Positions 1 to 6,494 of a DNA stretch of 13,863 nucleotides are shown here, piece after piece (within the stretch, counting starts at the first letter, position 1; each line of letters opens with the position of its first letter). This DNA is from an uncultured Collinsella sp. (lineage in GTDB: Bacteria > Actinomycetota > Coriobacteriia > Coriobacteriales > Coriobacteriaceae). Below the pieces are notes generated by a model, which saw nothing but the letters and a program-made list of their open reading frames with translations, was not told where the DNA came from and did no database searches. The stretch is from assembly GCA_902496775.1 (NCBI GenBank), contig CABVCF010000049.1, positions 1 to 13,863 on the forward strand, read 5' to 3'. A program made the translations under genes and the position numbers.

Positions 1-868
1 CCGCATCGGCTTGTTCGGCCGGCACGACGGCAACCATCTTGCCCTCGTTTGCCACCTGCAGCATATCGTAGCCGAGCATCTCGCAGGCGGCCTGCACGTC
101 GGGACGCACGGGCACGGCATCCTCGTCGACCTCCATGGCAACGCCGCTGGCCTGTGCAAACTCGTTGAGTGTGGACGCCAGGCCACCGCGCGTGGGGTCG
201 CGGAAGCAACGTGTGTCGGGTGCTGCGGAAAGCACGTCGGCAATCAGGTGGTTGAGCGGCGCGGCGTCGCTTTCGATGGTGCTCGAAAACGCCAGACCCT
301 CGCGCTGACTCATGATGGCGATGCCGTGGTCACCCAGTGTGCCCGACACCAGGATGACGTCGCCGGGCCGGCAGTTTGCGCCGCTGAGCGCCACGCCCGC
401 GGGTACCTCGCCCACACCGGCGGTATTGATATAGACGCCGTCGGCCCCGCCGCGCTCGACCACCTTAGTGTCGCCCGTGATTATGGACACGCCCGCTTCG
501 TGCGCCGTTTCGGCCATCGTCTGCACAATCTGGTGGAGCTTATCCATGGGATAGCCCTCTTCGAGGATAAAGCCGCACGATAGGTAGCGCACGTTGGCGC
601 CCGAGGTCGCGACGTCGTTGACGGTTCCGCACACGGCGAGGCGGCCGATGTTGCCACCGGGGAAGAACTGCGGCGAGACTACAAAGCTGTCGGTCGACAT
701 GGCGATGCGCCCGCTCGCGGGCAGCGCGGCGACGCCGGCGTCGTTGCCTTCGAGCAGCTCGGGCGACCCAAAGGCATCCAAAAAGACCTCATCGATGATG
801 CGCTTCATCATCTGTCCGCCGGAGCCGTGGCCCAGCAGGACGGTGCTATCGGTAACGCTATGGGACAT
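1..868 (-). CDS. hypE: HypE, carbamoyl dehydratase for hydrogenase maturation (3' end cut by window)
   Basis: HypE takes the carbamoyl group that HypF loads on its C-terminal cysteine. It dehydrates it with ATP to a thiocyanate that supplies the cyanide ligands of the [NiFe] active-site iron; it acts in the cytoplasm with HypF and the HypC-HypD complex. The reading frame is open from the ATG at 868 to the window edge, giving 289 residues of an expected 330-345. Visible family motifs are GHGSGG (13-18), STDSFVVSP (58-66), FFPGGNIG (68-75), GTVNDVATSGA (81-91), TGDTKVVERG (131-140) and FRDPTRGGLAS (222-232), typical of the PurM/HypE ATP-binding fold. The missing end would carry the essential C-terminal Cys motif, so activity cannot be judged. 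A GGAG lies 8 bases before the start. It follows hypD by 84 bases that include a hairpin. Confidence 0.95.
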   Translation of the reverse strand, partial: MSHSVTDSTVLLGHGSGGQMMKRIIDEVFLDAFGSPELLEGNDAGVAALPASGRIAMSTDSFVVSPQFFPGGNIGRLAVCGTVNDVATSGANVRYLSCGFILEEGYPMDKLHQIVQTMAETAHEAGVSIITGDTKVVERGGADGVYINTAGVGEVPAGVALSGANCRPGDVILVSGTLGDHGIAIMSQREGLAFSSTIESDAAPLNHLIADVLSAAPDTRCFRDPTRGGLASTLNEFAQASGVAMEVDEDAVPVRPDVQAACEMLGYDMLQVANEGKMVAVVPAEQADA

Positions 869-923
869 ATCGAAAACTCCAATCGTGGGTGGAATTATAT
901 GGGTGAGGCGCAGCGTCGACTGG

Positions 924-947
924 TCCGCCGTTCGTTAGAACGGCGGA
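924..947. repeat. Perfect 10-bp inverted repeat between hypD and hypE
   Basis: TCCGCCGTTC (924-933) and GAACGGCGGA (938-947) form a perfect GC-rich stem with a four-base loop, six bases after the hypD stop. On the transcribed (minus) strand no run of T follows, so it is a poor intrinsic terminator. It could lower read-through to hypE, protect the 3' end of the hypD message, or set a processing point. The structure is seen directly; the role is inference. Confidence 0.7.
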
Positions 948-952
948 ACCTA

Positions 953-2065
953 TTAGCCTCGGTAGCGGAAATATGCTGCGCAGCTGCCCTCGGAGCTCAC
1001 CATGCAGGGGCCGACGGGATGCTCGGGCGTACAAGCGTGGCCGAACAGGGGGCAGTCGCTCGGCGTAATGGCCCCGCGCAGCACGTCGCCGCAGCGGCAC
1101 CCGCGTGGCTCGACCGTCGGCTCGATGGACACGTCAAAGCGCATGCTGGCATCAAAGTGCGAAAACACGGGACGAATGGCGAGTCCCGAAGCCGCAATCG
1201 ATCCCAGACCGCGCCATATGGTGTCGCACGGCTCAAACACCTGCTCGACCAGTTGGCGCGCCACGGGGTTGCCGTTCGCATTGACACCGCGGCGGTAGGC
1301 ATTGTCGATCGCCGGTCGGTCCTCGACAACCATCTGGACCAGCATACAGATGCCCTGCAGGATATCGACCGGTTCAAATCCCGTGACCACGCCCGGGGTA
1401 TTGAACTCGTCGACCAAAAAGCTAAAGGGCGCCAAGCCCGTGATGGTGGCGACGTGGCCCGGCAGGATAAAGCCGTCGATGGCGGTCTCGGGGTCGTTGG
1501 CGATGGCGCGCAACGCCGGCGGCGTGGTCTTGTGGGCGCAATAGACCGAGAAGTTCAAAAGCCCGCGCGCCTCGGCCTCCAAGATGGCGGCGGCGATGGT
1601 GGGCGTCGTAGTCTCAAAGCCCACGCCCATAAAAATAACCGGGCGATCGGGGTTTTGCTCGGCAATGTCGAGTGCATCGAGCGGGGAGTACACAATGCGA
1701 ATGTCACGCCCTGCCGCCTTTTGCGCAGCGAGCGAGGTGGATGATCCGGGCACGCGCATCATGTCGCCAAAGGTGGTGATGATGGCGCCGTCTATGTTGG
1801 CGAGCGCGATTGCGTGGTCGATGTCGCGGTTGGCGGTGACGCAGACGGGGCAGCCCGGGCCGCTCAGCAGCTTGAGCCCTGCCGGCATAATGGAGCGAAA
1901 GCCATAGCGCCCGATGCTCACGGTATGCGTGCCGCAGACTTCCATAAGGTTGATGGTGCGGTCGCCGACAAGCTCATGAATGCGCTCGATGAGCTCGCGA
2001 GCCAGCTTGGGATCGCGGAATGCCGAGAAATCGATACCGGAGCGAGCCGGCTGCTCGGGCGCCAC
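953..2065 (-). CDS. hypD: HypD, Fe(CN)2CO assembly scaffold for [NiFe]-hydrogenase
   Basis: HypD is an iron-sulfur protein. With HypC it holds the iron atom while CN and CO ligands are added, before transfer to the hydrogenase large subunit. The 370-residue product is of normal length. Diagnostic motifs are MEVCGTHT (41-48, Cys44), GPGCPVCVT (69-77, Cys72 and Cys75), GVGFETTTP (147-155), YCAHKTTPPALRA (175-187) and GFILPGHVATITG (198-210). Cysteines 338, 345, 354 and 362 near the C-terminus have the spacing of the [4Fe-4S] ligands known in this family. The start is GTG at 2065, preceded by GGAGG seven bases upstream. Its G is the last base of the hypC TAG stop, so the two genes are probably translationally coupled, fitting the stable HypC-HypD complex. 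Confidence 0.97.
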   Translation of the reverse strand: MAPEQPARSGIDFSAFRDPKLARELIERIHELVGDRTINLMEVCGTHTVSIGRYGFRSIMPAGLKLLSGPGCPVCVTANRDIDHAIALANIDGAIITTFGDMMRVPGSSTSLAAQKAAGRDIRIVYSPLDALDIAEQNPDRPVIFMGVGFETTTPTIAAAILEAEARGLLNFSVYCAHKTTPPALRAIANDPETAIDGFILPGHVATITGLAPFSFLVDEFNTPGVVTGFEPVDILQGICMLVQMVVEDRPAIDNAYRRGVNANGNPVARQLVEQVFEPCDTIWRGLGSIAASGLAIRPVFSHFDASMRFDVSIEPTVEPRGCRCGDVLRGAITPSDCPLFGHACTPEHPVGPCMVSSEGSCAAYFRYRG

Positions 2066-2325
2066 TAGTAAGCCTCCGCCGGGTTGGTGGCCAGCTGGTC
2101 TTCTTCGACCAGCTCGGACATGGCATTAACAAGCTCGAGCGTTTCCTGTGCTTCCTGCTCGTCGACAATCTGGATGCCAAAGCCGGCGTGTACGAGAATA
2201 TAGTCGCCAACCTGCGCCGTCGGCACGAGCCGCAGCGACACGGGGCGCTCGATGCCCATCATGTCGACGGTGGCCTTGAGGCCGTCGTCGCGTTTGACTA
2301 CTTTACCGGGAACGGCAAGGCACAT
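2065..2325 (-). CDS. hypC: HypC, hydrogenase maturation chaperone
   Basis: HypC is the small chaperone that binds the Fe(CN)2CO unit with HypD and delivers it to the hydrogenase large-subunit precursor. The product is 86 residues, normal for HypC/HupF. It begins MCLAVPGKVV; the cysteine directly after the initiator Met is the essential iron-binding residue, exposed when Met is removed. VGDYILVHAGFGIQ (39-52) is the second family signature. A longer in-frame start exists at 2367 but would bury Cys2. The ATG at 2325 with AAGGGG about six bases upstream is clearly right. It ends in a one-base overlap with hypD and follows hypF by 131 bases. Confidence 0.97.
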   Translation of the reverse strand: MCLAVPGKVVKRDDGLKATVDMMGIERPVSLRLVPTAQVGDYILVHAGFGIQIVDEQEAQETLELVNAMSELVEEDQLATNPAEAY

Positions 2326-2348
2326 ATTGTTCCCCTTGTATACGCTTT

Positions 2349-2385
2349 GCGCTGGATGAGCGCTCAATAATCCATCAGTTGATGG
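2349..2385. repeat. Cluster of short palindromes in the hypF-hypC gap
   Basis: The 131-base gap before hypC holds two adjacent dyads: GAGCGCTC at 2358-2365, and CCATCA-GT-TGATGG at 2372-2385. A 5-bp repeat GCGCT/AGCGC at 2349-2353 and 2359-2363 overlaps the first. No convincing promoter hexamer pair for hypC was found here, and there is no T run marking a terminator. It may be a protein-binding site or an mRNA structure that sets HypC/D/E output relative to HypF. The symmetry is seen; the function is unknown. Confidence 0.45.
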
Positions 2386-2456
2386 TAGCGCTCGCGGGGT
2401 TCGCGGGCAAACGCGTTACGCCTGTGAGACGGCGGCTTGCGGGCTGGCCGAACAGC

Positions 2457-4928
2457 CTATTGTGGCGCGACCTGTGCGAGGCGAGTGCGTGCGACTGCTG
2501 CCTGACCGTAGGCGATGCAGCCGTCATTGACGGGTACGGTGTGGGGGACAAGGACAGTAAAGCCTGCGCTTTTGAGCTCGCGGGTGAGAAGCTGAAGCAG
2601 AAGTCGGTTCATGAACACGCCGCCCGAGAGCGCGACGGTGTCGATGCCCTCGTGCACGCAGATATCGCTGGCGATGCGCGCCGAGGAGCGCGCGACGGCG
2701 ACATGGAAATCGAGTGCGAGCCTGTCGGCGGGCGCTCCGGCTTCAATTCCTCCCAAAAGTGCCTCAAAGAGCGCTTTCTGGTCCAGAACATAGGGGCCGT
2801 CCAGCCACGATGGGCCAGATGCGAAATAGCCGGCGTTGTCGTCGGGAAAATGGACGATTTCGTTGTCGAGCGCGCACCAGGCGGCGGCTTCGAGTTCTAT
2901 GGCGGGTTCGCCCTCGTAGGTTGCCTTGTCGCAGATGTCCAGAATTGCTGCCGCGGCATCAAAGAGACGCCCCATGCTGCTGGTACGCGGGCTGTTGATG
3001 CCGCGCTCGATCATGGTGGCTGTCACGCTGCGCGTTTGCTCGTCGAGGCTGTCCAAAAGCCGAGCGGCACCTGGGTGCTCGAGCAGGCCGAGCTCACTGA
3101 GCAGGGCAAAGGCGTTGCGGCGGGCGTCGCGCACGGAGGCCGCCCCACCGGGGAGCGCCCAGGTGCGCAAATGCGCGGTGCGCTCAAAGCCGCCAAGGCT
3201 GGCAACAAAAAACTCGCCGCCCCAAATGGTCCCATCGGTGCCGGCGCCGGTGCCGTCAAAGGCGATGCCAAGGACGCGCGCGTCGGTTGTAAGCTGGCCC
3301 GCGGCGATGGCCTCGGCCATTACGCTCGCGATATGCGCATGATGGTGCTGCACCTCGACGAGCGGCAGATTGCATTTTCGCGTCTGCTCGCGCGCCCACT
3401 GGCCCGATAGATAGCTGGGGTGTAAATCGCAGGCCAAGGCGGCGGGCGCCAAGTCAAAGAGATCTTCCAAGCGCGTGCGCGCGGCGTTCCAGGCATCGAA
3501 GGTCCCGCCGTTTTCAACATCGCCGATATGCTGCGACACAAAACAGGTCGCCTCGCCGTTCGTCCCTTCACGCGTGAGCGCAATCGTGGCCTTTTGTTGT
3601 GGCCCGCTGGCGAGCACGCAGGACGGAGCGCCGTCGAGCGCCGGCAACGGCAGCGGCCGGGGTGCATATCCGCGAGCGCGGCGAACGGGCATAATGGCGC
3701 CGTCGACCACGCGCACTACAGAGTCGTCGTAGCGCGAGAGGATCGCGCGGTCGTTACCGAGCAGCGCATCGGCGATGCCGGCGGCAACAAGGTGTTCCCA
3801 GGCAAGGTCGTCGTCGGTCTCGATGGGTTCTTCGCTCAGGTTTCCGCTGGTCATGACGAGCGCGTGCATACCGCAGGCTTCTGCCGCGGCAAGCAACAGA
3901 TGTTGAAGCGGCGTATAGGGGAGCATGACGCCGAGCTCAGGAAGGTCGCGCGTGACGGACGGCGCGAGCGCGAGGGCGTCGGGGGAACCGCCGTTGCCCT
4001 CGCCAACAGTGCGCCGGCGCAGCAGCACAATGGGGCGGATGCTGCCGGCGAGCAGATCGCGTTCAGCATCGTCGATATGACACAGGCGCTCGGTATCAGC
4101 AAGACTGCGCACCATGACGGCAAGCGGCTTATTGCTGCGACGCTTGCGACGGCGCAGCTCGGCCACCGCCTGCTCGTTGGCAGCGTCACAGGCTAGATGG
4201 AATCCGCCCAGGCCCTTGATGGCGACGATGCCACCGCTGGCCAGCAGCTCAACGCAGCGCTCGATGATAGCGTCGCTGGCCTCGCGTGTGGTGCCGACGG
4301 TCGGTGTCGCGGACGAATTCCCGCACGCATCGCCGTTCACAGCCTCGCGCCACGTAATATGCGGCCCGCAATCAAAGCAGGCATCGGGCTGCGCGTGAAA
4401 ACGCCGGTCGAGTGGGTCGGCATACTCCGCGGCGCACTTGGGACACATGGGAAAACAATCCATCGACGTGGCCGCTCGGTCATAAGGCAGCGATCGGATG
4501 ATGGTAAAGCGTGGGCCGCAGTTAGTGCAGTTGATAAAGGGGTAGTGATAGCGTCGGTCGGCGGGATCGAACAACTCGCGCAGGCAATCGTCACAGGTAG
4601 CGATATCGGGCGAGACGAGCGTCGTGTGCGCGGTCTGGTCCTGCGACGCCACAATGCGAAAACCCTGTTCATTGGCGGCATCCCAACCGTTGGCTGCCAG
4701 GTCCACAGCCTCGACATACTCTATGCGGGCTGCTGCAGGTGCATGCTCAGAAAGCGCGGCAACAAAAGCATCGAGCGCATCGGCCGGAGCGTGCGCCTCG
4801 ATATGCACGCCGTCGCCCGCATTGAGCACCCATCCGCAAATGCCATGCGCCATGGCCTCGCGATACACAAACGGTCGCATGCCAACGCCCTGCACAATGC
4901 CCGTCACATGAATATGCACATGCCGCAT
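2457..4928 (-). CDS. hypF: HypF, carbamoyltransferase for hydrogenase cyanide ligands
   Basis: HypF uses carbamoyl phosphate and ATP to make carbamoyl-adenylate and transfers the carbamoyl group to the HypE cysteine. The 823-residue product shows the full architecture. An acylphosphatase domain spans about 3-92 (VTGIVQGVGMRPF, 8-20). Two zinc fingers follow, each C-x2-C-x18-C-x2-C: Cys112/115/134/137 and Cys162/165/184/187. A YrdC-like domain spans about 215-405 (GGIVAIKGLGGFHLACDA, KRRSNKPLAVMV, SGNLSEEPI). A Kae1-like domain runs from about 435 to the end (EVQHHHAHIASV with metal-binding His, GIAFDGTGAGTDGTIWGGEF, VALSGGVFMNRLLL). The family's usual GFRPF is GMRPF here. A polar insert of about 20 residues (196-216) sits between the zinc fingers and YrdC. 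ATG 4928 is chosen over 4955 because GAGGGG lies six bases upstream and the acylphosphatase strand begins immediately. It is the first hyp gene of the cluster. Confidence 0.97.
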   Translation of the reverse strand: MRHVHIHVTGIVQGVGMRPFVYREAMAHGICGWVLNAGDGVHIEAHAPADALDAFVAALSEHAPAAARIEYVEAVDLAANGWDAANEQGFRIVASQDQTAHTTLVSPDIATCDDCLRELFDPADRRYHYPFINCTNCGPRFTIIRSLPYDRAATSMDCFPMCPKCAAEYADPLDRRFHAQPDACFDCGPHITWREAVNGDACGNSSATPTVGTTREASDAIIERCVELLASGGIVAIKGLGGFHLACDAANEQAVAELRRRKRRSNKPLAVMVRSLADTERLCHIDDAERDLLAGSIRPIVLLRRRTVGEGNGGSPDALALAPSVTRDLPELGVMLPYTPLQHLLLAAAEACGMHALVMTSGNLSEEPIETDDDLAWEHLVAAGIADALLGNDRAILSRYDDSVVRVVDGAIMPVRRARGYAPRPLPLPALDGAPSCVLASGPQQKATIALTREGTNGEATCFVSQHIGDVENGGTFDAWNAARTRLEDLFDLAPAALACDLHPSYLSGQWAREQTRKCNLPLVEVQHHHAHIASVMAEAIAAGQLTTDARVLGIAFDGTGAGTDGTIWGGEFFVASLGGFERTAHLRTWALPGGAASVRDARRNAFALLSELGLLEHPGAARLLDSLDEQTRSVTATMIERGINSPRTSSMGRLFDAAAAILDICDKATYEGEPAIELEAAAWCALDNEIVHFPDDNAGYFASGPSWLDGPYVLDQKALFEALLGGIEAGAPADRLALDFHVAVARSSARIASDICVHEGIDTVALSGGVFMNRLLLQLLTRELKSAGFTVLVPHTVPVNDGCIAYGQAAVARTRLAQVAPQ

Positions 4929-4951
4929 GCGACACCCCTCATCAAAACCGA

Positions 4952-5021
4952 CCAAAAAGGGACAGGTTTATTTTGGTAGGTAAAACGCTAAACCTGCCAA
5001 AACAAACCTGTCCCTTTTTGG
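4952..5021. repeat. 70-base near-perfect palindrome between nikR and hypF, possible REP/MITE-like element
   Basis: Left arm 4952-4981 and right arm 4992-5021 pair over 30 positions around a 10-base loop. The outer 25 positions match 24 of 25 and the inner five include one G-T pair. Each arm starts at its outer end with CCAAAAAGGGACAGG, so both ends are identical inverted termini. In either direction the GGGACAGG stem is followed by TTTTT, so the element could also terminate transcription both ways and insulate nikR from hypF. No target-site duplication is visible. The GGGACAGGTTTATTTTG core resembles palindromes associated with REP-type (Y1/RAYT) transposases as I recall them; this needs a database search. 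No transposase lies in the window. Confidence 0.8.
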
Positions 5022-5043
5022 CAGGTGCGCTGCGGAAATTCCG

Positions 5044-5556
5044 CTATAGCCCCAGGCTCTGCTTGGTGGCGGCGCACGTGAGCTCGCCGTGCTTAACGCC
5101 GCGCAGGCCCAGCAGGCGGTCGGCTAGTTCGTAGACGCGCTCGCCACGACCCTTGAGCGCCAGGATTTCCAAGCAGTTGTGGTGATCCAGATGCACGTGC
5201 ATGGTCGATACGATCTCGTCGGTGTAGTCGTGCTGCACTTCGTCCAGACGGCGCGTCAGATCGCCGGTGTGATGGTCGTAGATCATGGTGAGCGACCCGA
5301 TAACATGCTCATCGGGCGTGCGCATCTGCTCCTTGGCGATCGAGGCGCGAATCAGGTCGCGCACGGCCTCGGAGCGGTTGGCCACGTCGCCGCGGCGCGC
5401 GATCTGTTCGTCAAAACGGCGCAGCAGGTCGTCCGGTGCGGTAACCGAAAAGCGGACCAGCTCGGAGCCGGAGCCACTACAGTGGCAGCCCGCATCACCG
5501 TCCGCCCCGTGCGGATGCTCGTGCTCGTATCCGCAGCCGTGCTCGTGTTCGGCCAC
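5044..5556 (-). CDS. nikR: NikR-family nickel-responsive repressor with His/Cys-rich N-terminal tail
   Basis: NikR is a ribbon-helix-helix repressor that binds nickel and DNA to shut off nickel uptake genes. Residues 33-75 form the ribbon-helix-helix (LVRFSVTAPDDLLRRFDEQI, then RSEAVRDLIRA). The ACT-like metal domain keeps the four expected high-affinity ligands: His109 (VQHDY), His120 and His122 (MHVHL), and Cys128 (HHNCLEI). The C-terminal RGVKHGEL motif is also present. At 170 residues it is longer than the usual 130-150. The extra part is residues 1-30, with six His and three Cys in EHEH, EHEHPH and CHC clusters, suggesting an added metal-binding site. The GTG start lies one base after the upstream stop with no clear ribosome site, implying translational coupling. 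No later start keeps the ribbon-helix-helix intact, so the tail appears real. It is followed by the hyp cluster, fitting nickel control. Confidence 0.93.
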   Translation of the reverse strand: MAEHEHGCGYEHEHPHGADGDAGCHCSGSGSELVRFSVTAPDDLLRRFDEQIARRGDVANRSEAVRDLIRASIAKEQMRTPDEHVIGSLTMIYDHHTGDLTRRLDEVQHDYTDEIVSTMHVHLDHHNCLEILALKGRGERVYELADRLLGLRGVKHGELTCAATKQSLGL

Positions 5557-5557
5557 C

Positions 5558-5806
5558 TTACACCAGCTTCACGGAGCCGACGGAGTTGTGGTCGGCCTCG
5601 ATGGCCTCTTCGTAGCCCTCGAGTGCGTCGTGGGCCTCGTGCAGCGCGGCCATGGCGGCCTCGAGCTTGGCGCCGATGCGCTCCATGTCAAAATTCTCGG
5701 TCGCATGCAGCAACTGATGGCTCCATTCGTGAGCGAGCTCGATGGTGTCGTCGACCTGCTTGACGCTCATGGCAAGCTGGCTCATGTTCATTCCAACATC
5801 ATGCAT
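5558..5806 (-). CDS. Small His-rich helical protein, unknown function
   Basis: This 82-residue protein is not recognised. It has no signal peptide, membrane segment or cysteine. Residues 10-72 read as two or three amphipathic helices rich in Ala, Glu, Met and Leu. Seven histidines (2, 26, 30, 34, 56, 59, 73) include an H-x3-H-x3-H stack (26, 30, 34) on one helix face and a second close pair (56, 59). AAAGGAGA lies seven bases before the ATG, a strong ribosome site. It is one base from nikR, so the pair is almost certainly one operon with coupled translation. Placement beside NikR and hyp, plus the histidine spacing, suggests a metal-related role, but that is inference from context only. Confidence 0.8.
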   Translation of the reverse strand: MHDVGMNMSQLAMSVKQVDDTIELAHEWSHQLLHATENFDMERIGAKLEAAMAALHEAHDALEGYEEAIEADHNSVGSVKLV

Positions 5807-5831
5807 GGGAAATCTCCTTTTGTATGGGGCA

Positions 5832-5851
5832 GTTCAGTGGTTCAGATTTTA
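5832..5851 (-). promoter_or_regulatory. Possible -10 box and GTTCAG direct repeat before the small-protein/nikR operon
   Basis: On the minus strand TAAAAT (5846-5851) matches five of six positions of a -10 box and lies about 40 bases before the start codon at 5806. No good -35 hexamer lies 16-18 bases upstream. Immediately downstream is a tandem GTTCAG-TG-GTTCAG (5832-5845, plus-strand reading), which could be an operator at the start point. No GTATGA-type NikR dyad as in E. coli was found. Confidence 0.3.
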
Positions 5852-5874
5852 CTACGCCCGCTCTGCGCGCAGCT

Positions 5875-5916
5875 GCATAAGAAAACGGGTACGAGTCTGT
5901 GCGACCCGCACCCGTT
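5875..5916 (-). terminator. Intrinsic terminator downstream of trxA
   Basis: Read on the minus strand, AACGGGTGCG (5916-5907) pairs with CGTACCCGTT (5893-5884), a 10-bp stem with one G-U pair and a 13-base loop, followed by TTCTTATGC, giving TTTTCTT across the stem end. It lies about 120 bases after the trxA stop and upstream of the nikR-operon promoter region, where it would separate the two units. The stretch between 5917 and 6037 holds no gene I can support. Confidence 0.65.
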
Positions 5917-6037
5917 CACTGGGGGCTGTTTGTGACTACCATACTATCCGTGGTTGCACTCGGTGCATCCAGAAGTCCGGCGAGCGGTGCAAAAGCGCTC
6001 ATGGACGGCAGGCAGACGGCAACATGTAACAAGCGTA

Positions 6038-6358
6038 TTACAGATGCTTCTCCAGCAGCGCCTGCAGCCTCGCCTTGGGCAGAGCGCCAACCGAGCGGTC
6101 AATCTCCTCGCCGTTCTTAAACACAACCAGCGTGGGGATGCTCATGACGCCATACTTCATGGCCAGGTCCTGGTTGTCGTCGACGTTGCATTTGGCAACG
6201 GCAAGCTTGCCCGCCAGCTCATCGGCAACCTCGTCAACGATGGGCGAGAGGGATCGACAGGGCCCGCACCACGGTGCCCAAAAATCGACCAGCACGGGCA
6301 GACTGTCGTTAACGATGGAATCGAAGTTCTCGGGGGTAATCTGATTAATGTCAGCCAT
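6038..6358 (-). CDS. trxA: Thioredoxin
   Basis: This 106-residue cytoplasmic dithiol-disulfide reductase has the length of classical thioredoxin-1. The active site WAPWCGPC lies at about 27-34 after the typical VLVDFWA strand. The conserved cis-Pro loop (SIPTLVVFKNG) and the following ALPKARLQALLEKHL helix complete the fold. ATG 6358 (MADINQITPENF) is chosen because GGAGG sits five bases upstream; the next in-frame Met upstream overlaps that site, and longer starts add residues unlike thioredoxin. It is transcribed alone, divergently from the gene at 6495. A TATAAG (6413-6418, minus strand) is a likely -10, and a hairpin lies in the leader. Confidence 0.97.
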   Translation of the reverse strand: MADINQITPENFDSIVNDSLPVLVDFWAPWCGPCRSLSPIVDEVADELAGKLAVAKCNVDDNQDLAMKYGVMSIPTLVVFKNGEEIDRSVGALPKARLQALLEKHL

Positions 6359-6376
6359 GGTGACCTCCATAATGCG

Positions 6377-6393
6377 ACGCGGCTTGGCCGCGT
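6377..6393. repeat. Perfect 7-bp hairpin in the trxA leader
   Basis: ACGCGGC (6377-6383) and GCCGCGT (6387-6393) pair around the three-base loop TTG, nine bases upstream of the GGAGG ribosome site of trxA. It would be transcribed if the start point follows the TATAAG at 6413-6418. It may protect the message or tune translation. There is no T run, so it is not a terminator. Confidence 0.5.
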
Positions 6394-6412
6394 AAAACTC
6401 AGTACGACCGTG

Positions 6413-6466
6413 CTTATACCCAGCCGCCCGCAAAGCAACCACTCGTGGGCGGCTCTTTTATATAAT
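6413..6466. promoter_or_regulatory. Divergent promoter region of trxA and the UDG-like gene, with an 8-bp dyad
   Basis: On the plus strand a perfect TATAAT (6461-6466) lies 28 bases before the ATG at 6495. On the minus strand TATAAG (6413-6418) lies about 55 bases before the trxA start. Between them AGCCGCCC (6422-6429) and GGGCGGCT (6447-6454) form a perfect dyad separated by 17 bases. It covers the -35 positions of both promoters, neither of which has a good -35 hexamer. This arrangement suits a single regulator or activator controlling both genes. The right arm is followed by CTTTTA, so a terminator-like hairpin reading is also possible, but no upstream plus-strand gene needs one. Confidence 0.5.
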
Positions 6467-6494
6467 GGTGGGCACGCAAACGATTGGAGAGCGC

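Noticed and set aside
827..1744. Long plus-strand open frame of 305 residues
   Set aside because: It lies opposite hypD and hypE, which have full family motifs; high GC creates long antisense frames. Its translation is Arg/His/Asp-rich with no domain.
2379..3410. Plus-strand open frame of 343 residues, and others at 3528-4196 and 4197-4979
   Set aside because: All are antisense shadows of hypF, with atypical composition and no motif.
5807..6037. Possible small RNA or riboswitch in the gap between trxA and the nikR operon
   Set aside because: The only clear structure is the trxA terminator. No conserved riboswitch core could be recognised by eye.
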